Below are positions 1-8,247 of a stretch of DNA of 64,000 nucleotides, piece after piece. Origin of the DNA: Photorhabdus australis DSM 17609 (lineage in GTDB: Bacteria > Pseudomonadota > Gammaproteobacteria > Enterobacterales > Enterobacteriaceae); assembly GCF_000711895.1 (NCBI RefSeq), contig NZ_JONO01000009.1, forward strand, positions 1-64,000. The letters are read 5' to 3'. The stretch's first letter is position 1. Each line of letters begins with the position of its first letter. Below the pieces are notes generated by a model that saw only the letters and a program-made list of their open reading frames with translations, had not been told where the DNA came from and did no database searches. The position numbers and the translations under genes were made by a program.

Positions 1-475
1 ATGTATTGAGATTTACAGAAAGAGAAGACGCATAAACAGGCAACGCATTTTTCGCCAACACCACCGTATCCACCAAACCGAGGTTTTTCACAAACTCACT
101 TTTGTTGGGAATGTCTGCGCCGTTTTGGTTTTTTGCCAGCTTACTATTGGCATTGTTATTAACTTCACTAACCAGCTTTTGTGATGCGGCTAATGCACTA
201 CTATTGCCGAGTTTGTCTGTCAGTCCAATGCTCTTTTCAGTGACAATACTTTTAATGGCTACAGCAAGTTGATCTAATTTGCTCTTGTCGGGCCTAACGT
301 TTGCGGCTTGCAATACAGACAACAATTCAGCTTGCACAATGTTAAACCATTCTTGGCCGGGGTAGCTGACAGCAAGACCCGCGCCGCCCTCAGTAAACCA
401 GAGCGGTGTCGGATTGCTTGCCGGGGTGACGGGCGGCATCACACTAACGCCAGAGGGGTTATCAAGTCCAAACAT
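1..475 (-). CDS. Phage tail fibre protein, N-terminal part (cut by window edge)
   Basis: An open frame starts with ATG at 475, two bases after the stop of the upstream baseplate gene, and runs off the left edge of the window after about 158 codons. The visible part has the look of a tail-fibre N-terminus: a proline-rich start, the segment PTPLWFTEGG followed by YPGQEWFNIVQAELL, then Ala/Ser/Asn-rich helical sequence. Its place right after the YmfQ-like gene is where Mu-like phages keep the fibre gene S. The N-terminal part should attach to the baseplate. The receptor-binding C-terminus is not visible, so nothing can be said of host range or of an invertible segment. Confidence 0.8.
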   Translation of the reverse strand, partial: MFGLDNPSGVSVMPPVTPASNPTPLWFTEGGAGLAVSYPGQEWFNIVQAELLSVLQAANVRPDKSKLDQLAVAIKSIVTEKSIGLTDKLGNSSALAASQKLVSEVNNNANSKLAKNQNGADIPNKSEFVKNLGLVDTVVLAKNALPVYASSLSVNLNT

Positions 476-477
476 CG

Positions 478-1065
478 TTAATCCTCATGATAAATAAATA
501 CAAATTCAGTTTCGGCGGGGACATAGCGTTCTAATAAACACTCAAGGTCTGCCGCGTCAGCAACACGCAAGCGTTGCTTACAATTATCAAGCACAGTTGA
601 AAAGCGCGAGGTTCTTTCAAAGACATGAACAAAAACACGAAACCAATTTTTTTCTGGATAAATGGGATAGTTGCATCCACGCAGGCAGTGATGAGGGTAA
701 TGCTCCTCGATTTTAATACGATAGCCGCGTTCTGCCGCTAAGTGCTCATAAAATTGATTGCAGAGACTGCCTGACATGATTAACTTTGCTTTTACTGCCT
801 GCCGGCGACTGTCAATCGTTGACTCATCGTCAATACTGCAATCGGGAAGCCCGGCAAAGTCTTCCCAATCTTCAAGCAGCATAAAAGCCCGGTCTGCATA
901 AATTTCATTTAAGATAGCGTCACTAATCACATCCACGCGGGCAAATTCTTCGCCTGATGCAAGCATTAATTTACCCAGATCGCTATCGGGATCTCTTACC
1001 CAGGCTTTGCCTGGGGGCAATAAATCAAGACCGGATTTTTGATAGTCTTTTGCTGTCATTGCCAT
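478..1065 (-). CDS. Phage baseplate/tail protein, YmfQ (DUF2313) family, Mu gp48-like
   Basis: This 195-residue protein resembles the YmfQ/DUF2313 tail proteins that lie between baseplate protein J and the tail fibre in Mu-, P2- and e14-type phages. The N-terminal pattern (DLLPPGKAW, then a helical stretch around EFARVD and a WEDFAGLPD segment) is typical. It is thought to sit at the baseplate rim and help attach fibres. It overlaps the upstream J gene by 10 bases, which suggests translational coupling in the late operon. No domain beyond family resemblance can be assigned. Confidence 0.8.
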   Translation of the reverse strand: MAMTAKDYQKSGLDLLPPGKAWVRDPDSDLGKLMLASGEEFARVDVISDAILNEIYADRAFMLLEDWEDFAGLPDCSIDDESTIDSRRQAVKAKLIMSGSLCNQFYEHLAAERGYRIKIEEHYPHHCLRGCNYPIYPEKNWFRVFVHVFERTSRFSTVLDNCKQRLRVADAADLECLLERYVPAETEFVFIYHED

Positions 1066-2129
1066 TCGATATCTCCCAGGACAAAAATTTCATGTTCGGC
1101 GGCATACACGTCCGCAACAGGTGACATCACGGTGTTATCAATTTCACCCGGCGCGTTAGAAATGGTTGCCCGCATTTCTGACAGTAAAGCCAGTCCACCT
1201 GGCGGCAGATTTTCCAGATAACCTTTCAAATTGGTTTTTACAGCCTGTCTGACGACTTCTGTATTCGGCGATAAACGAATGCGAAAATTAATGACTTTAG
1301 CAACAGGACTTTCCACAATTAATTCCGCACCTGTTGTTTTGCCTTCTGCTTGGTTGGTCACCGGGTTGATATGCCCGGTCAGGTATTCTTTCACACGCAC
1401 AAGATCCCCTGGTCGTGGAAATATATTGGTTTCTTCGTCCATCACGAATAAAACACCGACTGACCCATAGCCACGGTAGCGCGGGATACACCACGCACGA
1501 GTGACCCCTGCACATTCCTTAGCCCAGCGTTCATAGTCATATTTATTGCCCCCGGATGGCGGGTATTGCACTCTGAACAACAAACGAGAACGCAGTGAAT
1601 CAATCGATTCCAGTTCTGCACCACCGCCAATGTAATGAGTCATGGCTTGGGTTTTCACACCGACAACCGGCGAAACCAATTCAAATTCAACCCCGGCTGC
1701 TGTATTTCCCCGCCTGCCGGGTTCGATGGCAATAACAGAAACTGGGTTCTCACCCGATGCGGCATACACATCATCAGTAGACTCAAACACAACCCCATCC
1801 GGGCGCTGAAAGCGTGTGCCTTTCGGTATCACGGTTTTATTTAGCACAGTCACTGTAATACTGCCTGTTGCCTGAGTGGCGGGTTTACGCCATACCCCCC
1901 AGAACTCACAATGTTCCAGGAGTTTGTCATCGTCTGAAAGATGAGGGACAACCTGCCGACTGGTCCATGCAAGATGATCATGCAATCCGGCTGCGTTACC
2001 CGCGTTAGCAAAAGCAATTGCCCCCGTGGTACTGAATGCAGAACGGGCAAATGTGCCGGGTAAACGACTCTCAATATCTGACTGAGTACGAGCCAGTAAC
2101 GCGCTAAGAGATGGGGCTTTATACGGCAT
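1056..2129 (-). CDS. Baseplate assembly protein J, Mu gp47-like
   Basis: The 357-residue product matches the baseplate J/gp47 family, the wedge protein of contractile tails. It has the N-terminal helical region, the central segment with VIPKGTRFQRPDG and GRRGNTAAG, and the ESIDSLRSRLLFRVQYPPSGGNKYDYERWAK-type region (about residues 175-205) followed by an IPRYRGYGSVGVLFV core. It directly follows the gp46-like gene with no gap and overlaps the gp48-like gene downstream. With gp46 and gp48 homologues it should form the wedge around the spike. Length and order agree with Mu. Confidence 0.9.
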   Translation of the reverse strand: MPYKAPSLSALLARTQSDIESRLPGTFARSAFSTTGAIAFANAGNAAGLHDHLAWTSRQVVPHLSDDDKLLEHCEFWGVWRKPATQATGSITVTVLNKTVIPKGTRFQRPDGVVFESTDDVYAASGENPVSVIAIEPGRRGNTAAGVEFELVSPVVGVKTQAMTHYIGGGAELESIDSLRSRLLFRVQYPPSGGNKYDYERWAKECAGVTRAWCIPRYRGYGSVGVLFVMDEETNIFPRPGDLVRVKEYLTGHINPVTNQAEGKTTGAELIVESPVAKVINFRIRLSPNTEVVRQAVKTNLKGYLENLPPGGLALLSEMRATISNAPGEIDNTVMSPVADVYAAEHEIFVLGDIEWQ

Positions 2130-2570
2130 TTAAATCACACTTAAATGAGCTTTAAACGACAGGGGCAACACACTGCCGTTGAATAGGGTAATATTCACTG
2201 TCAGCAATAAAACCCCGCGTTCGGGTGCTGTTGCGGCAACAGTGATTTGCTTTGCATGGTTATCTTCAATCAGCCATGTCAGCGCTTCTTCTGCATAAGC
2301 TTTGGCACGATGCAAAACAGATGACAACTGTTTCTCTCGTGATAACAACCATAACCGGCTGCCGATTGGCCGCGCATTAAATGAGTCTCCCCACCAACCT
2401 CGTTTGTCAGTACCAGCCCCCGAAGGAAGTTCGTCAGAATCCAGCGCCCGACGGTCAGTAAATAATGAAATAATGACCGCAGTCGCTAATGAGTTATCCA
2501 GCACAATATCCGCGTGCTTGATAGCAATGTCTGCGTTGTTGGTTTGCCATTGAAGCGCAATGTCATTCAT
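2130..2570 (-). CDS. Phage GP46 family baseplate wedge protein
   Basis: This 146-residue protein is in the position of Mu gp46 and carries a family-like core: a tail end reading FNGSVLPLSFKAHLSVI, and a central WGDSFNARPIGSRLWLLSREK segment (about residues 60-80). The family is the Mu counterpart of the gp25-like wedge subunit of contractile baseplates. It overlaps the spike gene by 4 bases and abuts J. Assignment rests on order and on the WGD...GSRLW motif. Confidence 0.82.
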   Translation of the reverse strand: MNDIALQWQTNNADIAIKHADIVLDNSLATAVIISLFTDRRALDSDELPSGAGTDKRGWWGDSFNARPIGSRLWLLSREKQLSSVLHRAKAYAEEALTWLIEDNHAKQITVAATAPERGVLLLTVNITLFNGSVLPLSFKAHLSVI

Positions 2571-3115
2571 CTCGGTTTGCTCGTGCTGTATCCGTCATGC
2601 TCTGTGTGAATGTGGTCTTTACCGCTGGTTGAACCTGACATATGATTGTCAGCCGTACTGACACCTTTTATATCAACATTGCCGGTAAAGCGGGTTTGGG
2701 GAGCATCAAACACAATTTCATCCGCCACGACTTCAAGACGCTTGCACTGAATGCGAACAACCCCATTTTCAGTCAGTAAAACATGATGCCCTTCCTGGTG
2801 ATAAAGCGCACTGTCACCCGCCTTTAACTTACCCATACGACTGTTTTTATTGTCGACGGCAATCGCAACCAGGTGCTGGCGAACGCCGCTCACCGACAAT
2901 ACAATCGCTTCACTGCCGACGGGCGGAACGCTACTGTGACCATAGTTTTGAAATCGTTCTACATCGTCAGCAGCTTCATCAGCCAGCAACGAAACTTGCA
3001 AGTTTTGCTGCTTCAGCGAGTCATTGACAATATTAACCACGCCACGCGAAATCAGCAGCCGGACCCGGCGCTGAATGCTGGCGGTGAGCTTATTAAGCTG
3101 ATTAATCATTTCCAT
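2567..3115 (-). CDS. Baseplate spike protein, Mu gp45 / P2 V-like
   Basis: This 182-residue protein is the membrane-piercing tail spike. The N-terminal half gives an OB-fold region (about residues 55-110, around GSEAIVLSVSGVRQHLVAIAVD). It is followed by a beta-helix part and a C-terminal apex with the motif DHIHTEHDG (about residues 167-175). In P2 and Mu spikes a His-x-His pair in this apex binds an iron ion at the tip of the trimer, and the HIH here fits that. Overlaps with P (10 bases) and gp46 (4 bases) point to coupled translation. Confidence 0.9.
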   Translation of the reverse strand: MEMINQLNKLTASIQRRVRLLISRGVVNIVNDSLKQQNLQVSLLADEAADDVERFQNYGHSSVPPVGSEAIVLSVSGVRQHLVAIAVDNKNSRMGKLKAGDSALYHQEGHHVLLTENGVVRIQCKRLEVVADEIVFDAPQTRFTGNVDIKGVSTADNHMSGSTSGKDHIHTEHDGYSTSKPR

Positions 3116-4188
3116 ACCCCGTCATTGGTTTTAGGTTCAGGCTGTGCGGGTTCGTTAAAGCCGTCACTCGGCATCAGTTCGAGCTTTGTTACCGTGCCCG
3201 TATCGTTATCAAGTGTATGATTCACTGAGACAATCAACAGGACTTTCTCATTCAAGCCGGCTGGCTGGGCGTTTAACGTCACCAATTCGTTAGGCTGCCA
3301 GAGCTGACCATTTGGTTTGAACCAGCCAGTGACGCCAACTGTTGCAGTCATACCATGCGCCAATGCCCGTTTCTGTTCCCACGAGCCACGCGCATTGCCT
3401 TGGGCGGTAGTCAGGTTATCGTCAGCAAGAATAATAGTGGGGCGATAGCGGGTAATTTCAGCATCACGCACATCAATATTAATCGCGGTAGATTGTGCCG
3501 GGGTTTGGGTTTCTCCCCATAAGCCACCGGCGGCATTACTGCCTTTAACACGATACAGGCTGAACCGGTCAATCCAGGACAGATAAGTGTCAATCGTTTG
3601 AATTTTCACTCCCTGATTGTCTGCTGGTCCCAGCACTAAAATACCGGCTTTTTCCGTGCCAGCAGTGGTAAAAACCAGTTCACCCAGCGCATTACTGGTT
3701 ACCAGCACCCCGCGATGCCGGGCAGCGCGTGACAAGTTATCAAACACGGTTTCGCCGGGTTCAATCTGCCATTGTTTGAATACGGTTGCCGCCGACACCG
3801 TTTTGACTTCCCAACGAACGGTGACACCGAACGGCTTGCATAAGTCTTTGGCGATAGTTTCCAGGGTGACATTACGCCACTGGCCTTTACCATGAATGGC
3901 CGCACAATCAACTAAATCACCAGTTTTATCCCGACCCGATACGGTAATGGTCCTTTCATCATCAATACTGGTTTCCACCGTATCCACATAACCGGTAATT
4001 ACCCGCTGACCATTCATTTCAAGCTGGCATGATTGACCAGGTAAAAGCACAAGCGGAGAATCACCGCTTTTAACTGTGACGCCTAATGAGAATTGTCCTG
4101 CCATATCTTCAATGCTGCGGGTCACATCCAGCGTTTTCCAGCCGGAATAGATTTTATTACCCAAAATTAATTCGATGGTATTAGCCAT
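3106..4188 (-). CDS. Baseplate hub protein P, Mu gp44-like
   Basis: The 360-residue product is a gp27-like hub subunit, recognised by its place between the N-like and spike genes and by family features. These are an N-terminal IELILGNKIYSGWKTLDVTRSIEDMAG-type start, a GYVDTVE/SGRDKTGDLVDC region (about residues 65-95), and a C-terminal NGQLWQPNELVTLNAQ segment. In Mu, P forms the trimeric ring between spike and tail tube. It overlaps both neighbours. Mu has a late promoter near P; I could not identify one here by eye. Confidence 0.88.
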   Translation of the reverse strand: MANTIELILGNKIYSGWKTLDVTRSIEDMAGQFSLGVTVKSGDSPLVLLPGQSCQLEMNGQRVITGYVDTVETSIDDERTITVSGRDKTGDLVDCAAIHGKGQWRNVTLETIAKDLCKPFGVTVRWEVKTVSAATVFKQWQIEPGETVFDNLSRAARHRGVLVTSNALGELVFTTAGTEKAGILVLGPADNQGVKIQTIDTYLSWIDRFSLYRVKGSNAAGGLWGETQTPAQSTAINIDVRDAEITRYRPTIILADDNLTTAQGNARGSWEQKRALAHGMTATVGVTGWFKPNGQLWQPNELVTLNAQPAGLNEKVLLIVSVNHTLDNDTGTVTKLELMPSDGFNEPAQPEPKTNDGVWK

Positions 4189-5539
4189 TAATCACCTCAA
4201 TGTCTACGCCGCCGGTGACGAACGCCGGGTGTCGGATACCGTTGCGGCGGATAAAACGGGCAAGTTGATGCACCTCGCCGGTTTCGCGATAAAGCGTGAC
4301 TAACGCTGGCTCTGTTCCTGCCAGCGCAATATGTCTGGCGGTCGGTAACGCCCCCGCCGTGGCCTGCATTTGCTGCACAAAGGTAATGCGAAAATCCCGG
4401 AGCTGATTTGAGGTCTCGAACCAGCCCAGATCCCCGGTCGCTATCAGTAATTGCATCAGCTCATCATCCAATTGGGTACTGGCTTTTCGGGTATCATCCA
4501 GCGTTTCAATCAGCGGAATGGAAGTTACCGGGAGTTCAGCCCCAGACTTGGATGACTGAGCATCAACGGCTGACGAAGAAAAAACGGTGTAAGACGTTCC
4601 GGCCAGGGTTAATGAAGGCGCAGGCGGTTTGGTTTTCGCGGCTTCTGTCGCCGCATTTAACACTAACCCGGCAAGTTGAGCCGCAATAAAAACCGTGGTG
4701 GTGGTATTCACTACATGTTGTAAATGCGCCACTGCCGGCACATTCGATTTGGATTGCACCTGAATACTGCTGCCGGTTTTACGTAATGCCCGGCTGGCAA
4801 CGGCAGGTGGGGCAACTTCCGCCATGCCGCTGACCAAATTAGCGATATCATCAAAGAGCTGATGCGGGGCATTAATCAGATTCTTTAAGGAGCCTTTCAG
4901 CGCCAGTGCGGAACCCAATAATTGGTTCATACCGGAGGTAGCCGGTAAGCTGCGAATACCATTAACTAGGGTGTTAACCGTCGCCTCAACGGTATTCAGC
5001 GTCTCGGTGACTTTAGCCATTGCGCCGGTTACGGTGTCCCATGCCGCTGTGACATCGGACAGAACGCGGTTCGTCAGGCTATCGCTGTTCAGTTCGGGCT
5101 TGTGCGCTTCAACCGGGGCGGTTTTATCCGCCGCCGGCACAAAGGTGACAGAAAACATCGCAACCCCACCGGTATAGCAGGATTCCCGCACAGTGTAGGT
5201 TTCGATTTGAATCCGCTGCTTGCCCCAATAAGGATGATCGATTTCGCCGGGTTCGGGAGCTTCAAGTGCCGTTATCAGCGCATCACGCTGACTAAAATAG
5301 TTATCACCAAACACTACGGCGGTAAATGCATACTCGCGGGTGGTCAGTCCCAGGTCTTCGGTTTCGCCGTCATCCCGCAAGGGGTATTCGTGACGAACCA
5401 CACGACGACCGCCGGTCAGCGTCGCATCATCAATAATATAGAATGGGGTACCGCGAAATGTCCCTTTACCCGTCCCCACTTTTGAACGCCAGGAGGTATC
5501 ATTAAACAGGGTTAACACACCATCAAAATCGGGCATCAT
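4181..5539 (-). CDS. Tail/DNA circularisation protein N, Mu gp43-like
   Basis: This 452-residue protein matches Mu N. The N-terminal domain (about residues 1-150) is the DNA-circularisation N-terminal family, with FRGTPFYIIDDATLTGGRRVV, an HEYPLRD segment and a GDNYFSQRDALI...PYWG region. The C-terminal part is Ala/Thr-rich and helical. Mu N is needed for tail assembly and is injected with the DNA, where it protects and circularises the genome. The start codon overlaps the stop of the tape measure gene; a second Met one codon later could also be used. Confidence 0.87.
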   Translation of the reverse strand: MMPDFDGVLTLFNDTSWRSKVGTGKGTFRGTPFYIIDDATLTGGRRVVRHEYPLRDDGETEDLGLTTREYAFTAVVFGDNYFSQRDALITALEAPEPGEIDHPYWGKQRIQIETYTVRESCYTGGVAMFSVTFVPAADKTAPVEAHKPELNSDSLTNRVLSDVTAAWDTVTGAMAKVTETLNTVEATVNTLVNGIRSLPATSGMNQLLGSALALKGSLKNLINAPHQLFDDIANLVSGMAEVAPPAVASRALRKTGSSIQVQSKSNVPAVAHLQHVVNTTTTVFIAAQLAGLVLNAATEAAKTKPPAPSLTLAGTSYTVFSSSAVDAQSSKSGAELPVTSIPLIETLDDTRKASTQLDDELMQLLIATGDLGWFETSNQLRDFRITFVQQMQATAGALPTARHIALAGTEPALVTLYRETGEVHQLARFIRRNGIRHPAFVTGGVDIEVING

Positions 5540-7389
5540 CAGTAACTTCTCGCATAGCTGTAGCCGGTGTTCACCCGCAAATCGACATTCTCAGCCTTGA
5601 CTGATTTCGTTTTCGCTTTGATATCCCCGGTCGTTTCAACCTGGATAGTAATCTTACCTTCCGGCGGTTTTTGCTGATTTTGCTGCGGTTGGGGCTGCGG
5701 GTTAGCAGGTTCTGCCAGCGACGGAGGAGACTTCTGTTCCCAGTTTCCGGTTAAGTAAGGGGAGGGCGTGATCCCTTCTTTCACTATCTGATCGTTATGT
5801 CCATACCACCAGTTTTTAAGGCTGACAGGGAATATTGGGGAGCCACGTTCTTGACCGCTTGTGTCGTAGGCATGGGGGTATTCTTCCTTCATTTGCTTTT
5901 TCCATCTTTCAAGGGTAACTTTTTTTTCCTCTTCGGATGGCAACAGAGCCTCAAGCTCACTGACTGTATTGATTACGGCACCGATCAGACCGCCGCGATT
6001 AAACTTTGACTTGTTATTACTGGGGCTGTTGTTATTATCCGATTGACCTTGTTCTGACCAGTTCGTGACATAAACCGGCACCACATCAGCACCACTTAAT
6101 GCCCCCGAAGAGGTATCACCGCCCGCCGAACCCGCTGGGCCACCCTTAATATATTTAGCAAAATTGTATACCCCTTTACCGGCGCGATACACATAACGCG
6201 CCGCCACAGCCGCCCCGATCGCATACGCGGCTTTTTCAACGGCAGCAGCATATTCGTCTAATTCCTCTGGCGTCAGCGAATGAATGGCATCAGCTAAGTC
6301 CTGAACAGGTTTAGCCAGTTTCAGTTGAGCAAATCGCTCTCCGGTGTTTGTTAATGACGTTAATGCACCATTAAATGTCTGGACATTCTGTGTGGCTTTT
6401 TTCTCCAGCAATCCCTCTTCAATATTATCCGGGTGAGCAATTTTTTTTACCAAATCACGTTTTTTAGGGTCACCGAGTATCATGATAAATTTCAAGGTGT
6501 CGCCATCAAAAACATCTTTTAAATTGTGCTCCTTATTTTTGGCTGCGTTACTGATTTCAAACGCAAGATCAGCAGGGTGTTTTTGCTGCCCATTTTTATC
6601 TTTTACATTAATTCGGCCTTTTCGTTTTAAAATCTTCTGTTTTTCTTTATCATTAATGGTGTCGTAAAAACCCTGCATGGCAGAAAATGCCTGTTCTGGA
6701 TCATTAAATTCGGCATTAGCAACACGCAGCATTGCCAACATTTGCTGTTGGTCTAATTGGGATTGCCATTTTGTGTCTTTTCCCAATCCCCTTAATGCCG
6801 TCAGTTGGTCGCCGATATTGCCAGTCCCCTCTTTGCTGGCAGAAACTACACCCTCAAGCCACTTACGCATTTTCTCCGGGGACTTAAAGCCCACATTAAA
6901 CATCCCGCCCAGCTCATTCCCGGCAGCACTGGCTTCCAGTCTGATAGCGTTAATCGTTAGCGCGATATTGTCCAGTTGCGCTAAAGTAGCTTCAAGATCG
7001 TTAGTTTTTCCCAGGAACGCTTCTGCACCGGTCATTAAATCCGAGGTACTGAGTTTACGATGCGCGGCGACTTTGGTTACCGCAGCATCCAGTTTCATCA
7101 CCTGGTCCGCCGTCAGATTATAGGTTGTACCCAGTTCGGTGATAGTCTGCTGATGGTCGGCAACTTGTTTGCCCGCCATTGCCAGCCCGCCGCCGGTGAC
7201 AAATCCCACCATACGGTTATCAAATTTATCCAGAATACCGTTAGCCCCGGTTACCGCACTGGAAAACAGCCGCATTGAGCGGCTGCCTTCCGTGCCGAAC
7301 CTGCGGATACTGGCCCCGAACTGACGGGATTTTTGCGTCACATTGCCGACCAGATTAACAATAAATTCGGCGCGATTTTTCGTTGTCAT
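5539..7389 (-). CDS. Phage tail tape measure protein
   Basis: A 616-residue protein in the tape-measure position between the tail chaperone and N. The first 400 residues are mostly helical, and a glycine-rich hydrophobic stretch (MVGFVTGGGLAMAGK, about residues 60-74) plus a second one (AAYAIGAAVAARYVYRAGKG, about 389-408) fit the membrane-active segments common in tape measures. The C-terminal 150 residues are Pro/Gln/Asn-rich. It sets tail length and is ejected ahead of the DNA. The ATG overlaps the end of both downstream-reading frames of the chaperone gene. At 616 residues it is short for a myovirus, so the tail may be short. Confidence 0.88.
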   Translation of the reverse strand: MTTKNRAEFIVNLVGNVTQKSRQFGASIRRFGTEGSRSMRLFSSAVTGANGILDKFDNRMVGFVTGGGLAMAGKQVADHQQTITELGTTYNLTADQVMKLDAAVTKVAAHRKLSTSDLMTGAEAFLGKTNDLEATLAQLDNIALTINAIRLEASAAGNELGGMFNVGFKSPEKMRKWLEGVVSASKEGTGNIGDQLTALRGLGKDTKWQSQLDQQQMLAMLRVANAEFNDPEQAFSAMQGFYDTINDKEKQKILKRKGRINVKDKNGQQKHPADLAFEISNAAKNKEHNLKDVFDGDTLKFIMILGDPKKRDLVKKIAHPDNIEEGLLEKKATQNVQTFNGALTSLTNTGERFAQLKLAKPVQDLADAIHSLTPEELDEYAAAVEKAAYAIGAAVAARYVYRAGKGVYNFAKYIKGGPAGSAGGDTSSGALSGADVVPVYVTNWSEQGQSDNNNSPSNNKSKFNRGGLIGAVINTVSELEALLPSEEEKKVTLERWKKQMKEEYPHAYDTSGQERGSPIFPVSLKNWWYGHNDQIVKEGITPSPYLTGNWEQKSPPSLAEPANPQPQPQQNQQKPPEGKITIQVETTGDIKAKTKSVKAENVDLRVNTGYSYARSY

Positions 7390-7873
7390 TTAGCGTTTCC
7401 CCAGCCAGTGTGAGTACAACAATAGTTTCGGTAACGGTAAGGCCAGCGCCCAGGCTGGCCCACCCTTAAGCCGAATACCGACGGATAAGGCAGTGCGTTC
7501 AATAGCCCGAACGCACTGCAAACTATCGCCCCTCGTCGGCGACTTGCCTCATCGTTTCCATCGCGACATGACGCTGTAAACCAGCTTGGCTGGCGATTAA
7601 CTCCAAATCATCCTGATGCAGGGTTTTTAACAGTGCCATCGGTATCGGGCCGTTGATGTTGCCAACACGTGCGATAGTGCGGCGTAATAACTCATAGCCC
7701 ATTAGCGCCGGACTGGAGAGTAGCATCGGGCCTTTTTCTGTCATCACGACCCGCTCACTGGCGGTTTCGGCATCAATCAAATCACCGGCAGTCAACTGGC
7801 GCAGTTCAACATCAAACTGCTTTTCGGCTTCGTCATCATGGCCGTATTGCAGGCCGTGCTTTAACTGAAACAT
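7390..7873 (-). CDS. Predicted frameshifted extension of the tail assembly chaperone
   Basis: The zero-frame chaperone stops at 7523-7525. Just before that stop the minus strand reads GAGGGGCGATAG. A shift of -2 (equivalent to +1) near GGGG at 7529-7532 enters a frame open for about 46 codons (GDSLQCVRAIERTALSVG then a Leu-rich tail) and ending at TAA 7390-7392, touching the tape measure ATG. The -1 frame is also open and ends in the TGA that overlaps that ATG. From memory Mu uses a -2 shift on a GGGGGGCGA-type site at this gene. The -2 product looks the more protein-like of the two. Frameshift direction is therefore inferred, not proven. Confidence 0.6.
7523..7873 (-). CDS. Tail assembly chaperone, Mu gp41-like (unshifted product)
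   Basis: A 116-residue protein in the slot between the tube and tape measure genes, where contractile- and long-tailed phages encode the G/GT-type tail chaperone. It begins MFQLKHGLQYGHDDEAEKQFDVELRQL and has a central LLRRTIARVGNINGP segment, consistent with the Mu gp41 family. Such proteins coat the tape measure during tube polymerisation and are not in the virion. The gap of 133 bases to the tape measure gene has no separate ORF, but carries the frameshifted extension described in its own entry. Confidence 0.8.
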   Translation of the reverse strand: MFQLKHGLQYGHDDEAEKQFDVELRQLTAGDLIDAETASERVVMTEKGPMLLSSPALMGYELLRRTIARVGNINGPIPMALLKTLHQDDLELIASQAGLQRHVAMETMRQVADEGR

Positions 7874-7875
7874 GG

Positions 7876-8238
7876 TTAAATTTCCTTACATTCAATGCCG
7901 ATAAATTCAGCGGATATCTCACCTTTGCTGGTGAGCGACACATTACCGTCACACCAGGCGTTAGCGAGCATAAAACGTTCGCCCGTATCGCATTCAAATT
8001 CGATAGTCGCATCCACCATATTTTTAATCACAAACAGACTGACACCGGGGCCTTGCGGAATAACACAGCTTAATCGGGCTTCTTTCGGTGTCTGCTGCCA
8101 GCCATAAACCCGGGCACCGATAACCGGGTCACGGGTTACGCCGCCCGGCGTCAGTTGTGCGCCGTCTTTGGTTGGGATCTCTTTGCCATTAAGCCGGATA
8201 TACGCAATACCGGTATACTGATAGGGGCTTGCCATCAT
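7876..8238 (-). CDS. Tail tube protein M, Mu gp40-like
   Basis: This 120-residue protein follows the sheath gene, as the tube gene does in Mu. The N-terminus (YTGIAYIRLNGKEIPTKDGAQLTPGGVTR) and a C-terminal ISAEFIGIECKEI strand fit the Mu M / tail tube family, which forms the inner hexameric tube. A GCDTGERF-like turn and ANAWCDG segment lie near residues 82-95. The gene starts nine bases after the sheath stop. An in-frame Met at codon 2 could be the real start. Confidence 0.87.
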   Translation of the reverse strand: MMASPYQYTGIAYIRLNGKEIPTKDGAQLTPGGVTRDPVIGARVYGWQQTPKEARLSCVIPQGPGVSLFVIKNMVDATIEFECDTGERFMLANAWCDGNVSLTSKGEISAEFIGIECKEI

Positions 8239-8247
8239 TTTTCCTTA

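Noticed and set aside
2-9. TGTATTGA at the window start, identical to the first eight bases of the predicted phage left end
   Set aside because: It lies inside the open tail fibre frame, which continues to the window edge with no break, and Mu right ends differ from left ends beyond TG. Chance match is more likely.
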